Of a stretch of 43,499 nucleotides of DNA, positions 39,795-43,499 are shown piece by piece (the stretch's first letter is position 1; the number at the start of each line of letters is the position of its first letter). A program made the position numbers and the translations under genes. A model generated the notes under the pieces. The model saw nothing but the letters and a program-made list of their open reading frames with translations. It made no database searches and was not told the DNA's origin. Origin of the DNA: a virus; IMG/VR virus record IMGVR_UViG_3300031841_005307, positions 1-43,499 of that record, one strand, 5' to 3'.

Positions 39795-40482
39795 ACTTAG
39801 ATGGCAACAAATACCCTCTCCACTAGTTTCTGAGATAATGAGTCAGGGAAACCATGACGGAGTCGTCTTAGACATGGAGCATGGATTTCCAAACCCAGAG
39901 ACTCTTGTTTCTTGCATACAGGTAATAAGTCTTTCCGGCAAGCGTTGCTTTGTTAGATTATCAACTGCTACTGTTGAGAAAATAAGACTTTGTCTAGACA
40001 GTGGTGCTGAAGGGATAATTTTTTCCACTGTAGAGTCGGTACACAGAGCAGAAAAGATAATCAATCGGTGCAACTATCCTTCTATGGGAGGTAACAGAGG
40101 TTTAGGGTTGGTTAGACAGAATATGTGGGGTCTAAAAGATCTAATTCAAAAACCTCCAATACTAATAGCTCAGATAGAAACGAAAGCCGGAATAGACAGG
40201 ATTGAAGAACTTTCAAAATGTTGCTTCGATTACTTTCTAATAGGACCTTACGATCTTTCTGCTAGTCTAGGAAGACCTGGTGAATTTGATACAAGTGAAT
40301 TTAAGTCTTGTCTAGATAAGTTTGCAAAATTTGTTCCGGAAAATAGAAGAGCGGTTCACATACCCAAAGATGTACAAGAACAAATAAAGAAATACAATTC
40401 TTACGGAATGATAGCAATGGGAATGGATACTGTTTCTCTCATAGAAAAGAACGCTGAATATGATAATAAGCCTGGATTATAA
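39778..40482 (+). CDS. HpcH/HpaI-family class II pyruvate aldolase
   Basis: A 234-residue TIM-barrel aldolase. The class's sites are present: VLDMEHG (30-36, with Asp32, Glu34 and His35), FVRLS (58-62, the Arg), IAQIETKAGI (130-139, metal ligand Glu134), and IGPYDLSASLG (155-165, metal ligand Asp159). These enzymes split or build 2-keto-3-deoxy acids from pyruvate and an aldehyde. Start is a TTG overlapping the previous gene by 17 bases with GGTG upstream. Next to a CMP-ulosonate synthetase, it could make the ulosonic acid by a different route than PEP-dependent NeuB or KdsA; that is inference. Confidence 0.85.
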   Translation: MQNQIKLRWQQIPSPLVSEIMSQGNHDGVVLDMEHGFPNPETLVSCIQVISLSGKRCFVRLSTATVEKIRLCLDSGAEGIIFSTVESVHRAEKIINRCNYPSMGGNRGLGLVRQNMWGLKDLIQKPPILIAQIETKAGIDRIEELSKCCFDYFLIGPYDLSASLGRPGEFDTSEFKSCLDKFAKFVPENRRAVHIPKDVQEQIKKYNSYGMIAMGMDTVSLIEKNAEYDNKPGL

Positions 40483-41170
40483 TTTTATCTTTATGAAGGT
40501 CAATAAGACTGCAAGTTCATCGATTGAACTTTTTTTATCTGAAAAAATAGAAAAAGAAGCTATTGTAACTCCTATCAACCCGGGAGGAAAAATGCTTTAC
40601 GAAGGAAGAAACGTTCCCACCATCAGAGGAAACCCAGTGTTTCAGAATCATGAAAGCCTAGCTGAGATAAGGGACTCTCTAGGCATTCCGAACTATGATT
40701 TTTTTAAAAATTCAAAAAAAGTCTCGTGTGTAAGAAATCCATGGTCACTGATGGCAACGACTTACGAGTGGAGAAAAAAAAAGAAAGATTCGAGGGCTCT
40801 AAACAACGATTTCAAAACTTGGCTGTTTGGTAATTTTGATCTTTCTATGTACAAAGTGCCGCATGTCATGACCTCTATTTTTAATAGTGACGGGAAGTCT
40901 AGATATCATGAAAAAAATGAAAGTTTTAATACAAAAGACCCCATAGTAGATAAGATTATAAGGTTTGAAAAACTAGAAGAAGATTTTAAAGAAGTTTGTA
41001 AATTTTTAGGCATAGAAAATAAGAACGAAACTATCAGAAAAACTGCCTCATCTGGTCGAGAGAAAAAATATCACGAGTACTACGATGATGAGTCAGCAGA
41101 GCTGGTTTATAAAAACTTCGAACCGTTAATAAAATACTTTAAATACCGATTCGGCGAAAAGGAGATTTAA
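40460..41170 (+). CDS. Sulfotransferase family protein (second copy)
   Basis: A 236-residue sulfotransferase. It starts MIISLDYNFIFMKVNKTASSS, the typical start of the family with the PAPS 5'-phosphosulfate loop at KVNKTASSS (13-21), then SCVRNPWSLMATTY (89-102) as the 3'-phosphate site, and ends with YYDDESAELVYKNF, common to carbohydrate 2-O-type sulfotransferases. The start overlaps the aldolase by 23 bases; an ATG 33 bases later would remove the first strand, so the longer form is chosen. It is not closely similar to the earlier sulfotransferase in this window. Confidence 0.8.
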   Translation: MIISLDYNFIFMKVNKTASSSIELFLSEKIEKEAIVTPINPGGKMLYEGRNVPTIRGNPVFQNHESLAEIRDSLGIPNYDFFKNSKKVSCVRNPWSLMATTYEWRKKKKDSRALNNDFKTWLFGNFDLSMYKVPHVMTSIFNSDGKSRYHEKNESFNTKDPIVDKIIRFEKLEEDFKEVCKFLGIENKNETIRKTASSGREKKYHEYYDDESAELVYKNFEPLIKYFKYRFGEKEI

Positions 41171-42148
41171 TTGCTTAATTTTGAAAACTTAGATGAAAAG
41201 TTTGTAAACATTGTAAACGGAAAAGAGTGGACAGACCTTCAAAGCAAGTTCAATAAATCAAACGAAATATTTGTTCTAGGCCACGGTGGAAACCTTGCAG
41301 TAGCTGACCATGCAGCGGTTGATATAACTAGACTTTCAAACGGAACTAAGAATGCAATGTGCCCAGGCTCTGGGGTTGTGGCAACTTCTTTGATAAACGA
41401 CGTGGGATTTGACCAGTGGATGGTAACATGGCTAAACCAAAGAACATGCACTCGAACAAAATCACAACTTCAGGATACTCTGGTTCTTGGCGTATCATCC
41501 TCCGGAACTTCAACTGATGTTATTAAGGCGCTTCAATGGGCAAACGACCAAGGGATGAACATCGCGATGATAACGAGTCGTCCCTTAAGCGTCAAAATTC
41601 CTAATCTAACAGTTGTTGAGCTCGGTGCTGAGTATTATCATACTGCAGAGGTACTAACACTTCTACTCACGTATGAACTAACTCATGGGTCAGGAAAAGA
41701 ATGCCCTCCAATCGGAAAGAATACACCCAAGGATTTAGAGAAGCTAAACTGGAAGGGTGGAAATGTTAGAGAGCACAGTTACCCTGATGAGCAGATCAAC
41801 ATAGGTGTAGATTTTGACAAGGTAATTCACAAGTGCACAAAGGGCTACTTTGACGGAACTATCTATGATGAACCCGTTGAAGGTGCTTTTGAAGCACTCC
41901 AGAAGCTTTCAGAGAAATACACAGTTATTGTCTACACATGTAAGGCAAAAGCCGATAGAGGTTTAGTGAACGGAAAGACCGGAACAGAATTGGTTTGGGA
42001 CTGGCTTGAAAAGCACGACATGTCAAAGTTTGTTTCTAAAGTCACCGCCGAAAAGCCAAGGGCAGTAGCCTATATTGACGATAAGGCGATACAGTTTAAT
42101 GACTGGGATTCAACTCTAAAAACTCTAGAAGTACGGAAAATACTGTAG
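41171..42148 (+). CDS. SIS isomerase-HAD phosphatase fusion
   Basis: A 325-residue, two-domain protein. Residues about 30-170 are a SIS sugar-isomerase domain with HGGNLAVADHAAVDITRL (38-55, GmhA-like) and LGVSSSGTSTDVIKAL (106-121). Residues about 208-325 are a HAD phosphatase with VDFDKVIH (213-220, Asp214/Asp216), YTCKAK (255-260), Lys295 and IDDKAIQF (302-309). SIS plus HAD corresponds to consecutive steps in sugar-phosphate pathways, such as GmhA-GmhB (heptose) or KdsD-KdsC (KDO). TTG start with AAGGAG upstream. It is the last biosynthetic enzyme of the operon. Substrate not known. Confidence 0.8.
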   Translation: MLNFENLDEKFVNIVNGKEWTDLQSKFNKSNEIFVLGHGGNLAVADHAAVDITRLSNGTKNAMCPGSGVVATSLINDVGFDQWMVTWLNQRTCTRTKSQLQDTLVLGVSSSGTSTDVIKALQWANDQGMNIAMITSRPLSVKIPNLTVVELGAEYYHTAEVLTLLLTYELTHGSGKECPPIGKNTPKDLEKLNWKGGNVREHSYPDEQINIGVDFDKVIHKCTKGYFDGTIYDEPVEGAFEALQKLSEKYTVIVYTCKAKADRGLVNGKTGTELVWDWLEKHDMSKFVSKVTAEKPRAVAYIDDKAIQFNDWDSTLKTLEVRKIL

Positions 42149-42157
42149 TTTATTTTT

Positions 42158-43054
42158 ATGAAACACTTAAAGATATACATCGTAACTTACAAGAGATCTG
42201 ATGTTTTAAACGATACTCTAGACAAGCTATATAAGTCAGACTTTGTAAATGTCAAAAACACTGAAGTCAACATTATTAACAATCATTCTGAGTTTTTTCT
42301 AGAGGAAAGATTTAAAGACAAGGTAAATGTTCTTCATAATACTCTTCGTCCTGACTGGTCAAACGGAAACTTGGCTGAGAACTGGAATCAAGCTCTTTTA
42401 GACGGATTTAGAGATTTGGACAATCCTGATTCTGAGTATGTTGTAACTTTTCAAAACGATACCGCTGTTGATAGAAACTGGTACAAGAATCTCATGAAAC
42501 TTCATGAAAGATTTAACTTCGTTGTGGGAAGATACGGAGATAATTTTGTATCTTATACTCCTGAAGCAGTCAAAAATATTGGAATCTGGGATGAAAATTT
42601 CTTTGGTGTCCAGTTTAAGGAAGCTGACTATTGGCTTAGAGCAGTTGCTTTTAACAGGGAGGGTTCTTTTATAAATGACACCCTTCATGGCCTAGAGCTT
42701 AATAATGAAAATCCTTTAGAGCTAGATACCACAGAAGATCGAAACTTTATCGAAGAGTCAGGCTTCGCCGGAGAAAACACTTTAAAAAGACGTGCAGATA
42801 ATCTCGAGCATCAAGAAATATGGAAGACAAGAGGTGGTTTCTACAAAGAATATGCATGGAGATATTTCTGTGAAAAATGGTCAGGAACTTGGGATCACGG
42901 AGAACCCGTAAGATCTCAGTGGGTCAAAAACTGGCCAAAAGAAATGACTACAAACCCGCCTGATCTTAGAAAATCTAAAATAAAGATCGTAATGAAGTAT
43001 CCCTACTTCGAGTGCTCAATAAGAAATCTTAAAGATAAAAACTATATGATCTAG
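42158..43054 (+). CDS. Family 2-like glycosyltransferase
   Basis: A 298-residue GT-A protein. It opens with LKIYIVTYKRSDVLNDTL, followed by VNIINNHS, GNLAENWNQALLDG and a TFQNDTAVDRNWY segment (97-109) in place of the usual DxD. The pattern fits GT2 glycosyltransferases with an N-D metal site. The later half is acidic and aromatic-rich. There is no clear ribosome-binding site. No membrane segment. It closes the main operon. Confidence 0.75.
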   Translation: MKHLKIYIVTYKRSDVLNDTLDKLYKSDFVNVKNTEVNIINNHSEFFLEERFKDKVNVLHNTLRPDWSNGNLAENWNQALLDGFRDLDNPDSEYVVTFQNDTAVDRNWYKNLMKLHERFNFVVGRYGDNFVSYTPEAVKNIGIWDENFFGVQFKEADYWLRAVAFNREGSFINDTLHGLELNNENPLELDTTEDRNFIEESGFAGENTLKRRADNLEHQEIWKTRGGFYKEYAWRYFCEKWSGTWDHGEPVRSQWVKNWPKEMTTNPPDLRKSKIKIVMKYPYFECSIRNLKDKNYMI

Positions 43055-43075
43055 ATCTTGCACTGCTGCGTATAG

Positions 43076-43103
43076 TTAACACTAAAAAAATAGAAAGTAT
43101 AGT
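43076..43103 (+). promoter_or_regulatory. Sigma-70-like promoter with possible leaderless start
   Basis: TTAACA (43076-43081) and TATAGT (43098-43103), spacing 16 bases, a good match to the sigma-70 consensus. Transcription would begin about seven bases downstream, within a base or so of the ATG at 43111, so the mRNA would lack a leader; no Shine-Dalgarno site is present. A second TATAGT lies at 43071. Confidence 0.5.
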
Positions 43104-43110
43104 TCTAATC

Positions 43111-43499
43111 ATGAGCAGCAGCAAAAAATTAGTTATATTTGATCTAGATGGAGTTCTTGTAGATGCCTGTGACTGGCACAGAGATGCACTAAACGAAGCC
43201 CTTTTAGAAGTTAGTAATACTTCCATTGAAGAGAAAGAGCATGTTTCAACTTTTAACGGAATACCCACTAGAAAAAAGCTTGAAATACTAATCGATCAAA
43301 AAAGAGTAAAAGAATCTGATCTAGAGAGAATTTACGATCTCAAGCAAGAAAAAACGATTCAGATCATACAACAAAAAGCTCAAAAAAGAAAAGAGAAAAT
43401 AGAGCTAATCACAGAGCTTAAGAGAAGAGGTTTTGTCGTCGCCTGTTTCACAAATTCAATAAGAGAGACAGCAAATCTTATGCTTTCAAAGACAGGTGT
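43111..43499 (+). CDS. HAD-superfamily phosphatase, partial (3' end outside window)
   Basis: The first 129 residues of a HAD hydrolase. Motif I is LVIFDLDGVLVD (about 7-18), with the cap domain helices following, then a core CFTNS motif II. The family fold is that of phosphoglycolate phosphatase or beta-phosphoglucomutase. It may act on a sugar phosphate of the glycan pathway, but it has its own promoter signals and a possible leaderless start. The gene runs off the window. Confidence 0.8.
   Translation, partial: MSSSKKLVIFDLDGVLVDACDWHRDALNEALLEVSNTSIEEKEHVSTFNGIPTRKKLEILIDQKRVKESDLERIYDLKQEKTIQIIQQKAQKRKEKIELITELKRRGFVVACFTNSIRETANLMLSKTG

Overview
The window reads as one contiguous piece of a tailed bacteriophage genome, most likely a large T4-like (myovirus-type) marine phage. 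Evidence: about 48 tightly packed genes, nearly all on the + strand; many ATGA, GTGA, TTGA or TAATG start/stop overlaps; no tRNA, rRNA, insertion sequence, CRISPR array or metabolic housekeeping operon; a long block of repetitive tail-fibre-like proteins; and phage-typical accessory genes (PhoH with a PIN domain, an Hc1-like histone-like protein, a small Cys-rich sigma-4-like protein, a TagD-like cytidylyltransferase). Arginine codons are mostly AGA and the DNA is AT-rich. The host cannot be named from this sequence.

Layout. (1) 34-4236: small unknown genes, a minus-strand trypsin-like lipoprotein, a ClpP-like protease, a glycerol-3-phosphate-cytidylyltransferase-like enzyme and a His/Cys-containing protein of unknown role. 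(2) 4229-11670: a DinG/XPD-type iron-sulfur helicase, then yeaH (DUF444, VWA), spoVR/ycgB and prkA/yeaG together, followed by a coupled 55-residue membrane protein and a divergent, shortened GroEL-like protein. (3) 11716-15597: small proteins, an FtsZ/tubulin-family GTPase with an intact T7 loop, a minus-strand sigma-4-like protein and PhoH. (4) 15627-28736: structural proteins, probably tail or capsid fibres, built from shared modules; one of 1832 residues carries an internal duplication. A strong terminator closes this block. (5) 28831-31526: a sulfotransferase, another fibre protein and a PA14-like lectin. (6) 31779-43499: after an AT-rich 252-base regulatory gap, a long operon of glycosyltransferases, two methyltransferases, a GT29 sialyltransferase-like protein, a CMP-ulosonate-type cytidylyltransferase, a pyruvate aldolase, a second sulfotransferase, a SIS-HAD fusion and a final HAD phosphatase cut by the window edge.

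How it may work together. Regions 5 and 6 could make and attach an unusual sulfated, methylated, acidic-sugar glycan to the fibres or to the host surface. In particular, SIS isomerase + HAD phosphatase + pyruvate aldolase + CMP-sugar synthetase + GT29 transferase parallels the logic of the KDO/sialic-acid pathways. Region 2 suggests the phage carries its own copy of the PrkA-YeaH-SpoVR stationary-phase/stress module with a protease and a chaperonin-like protein nearby. Region 3 adds a putative phage cytoskeletal filament. These functional links are inference; the family assignments rest on motifs read directly from the translations.
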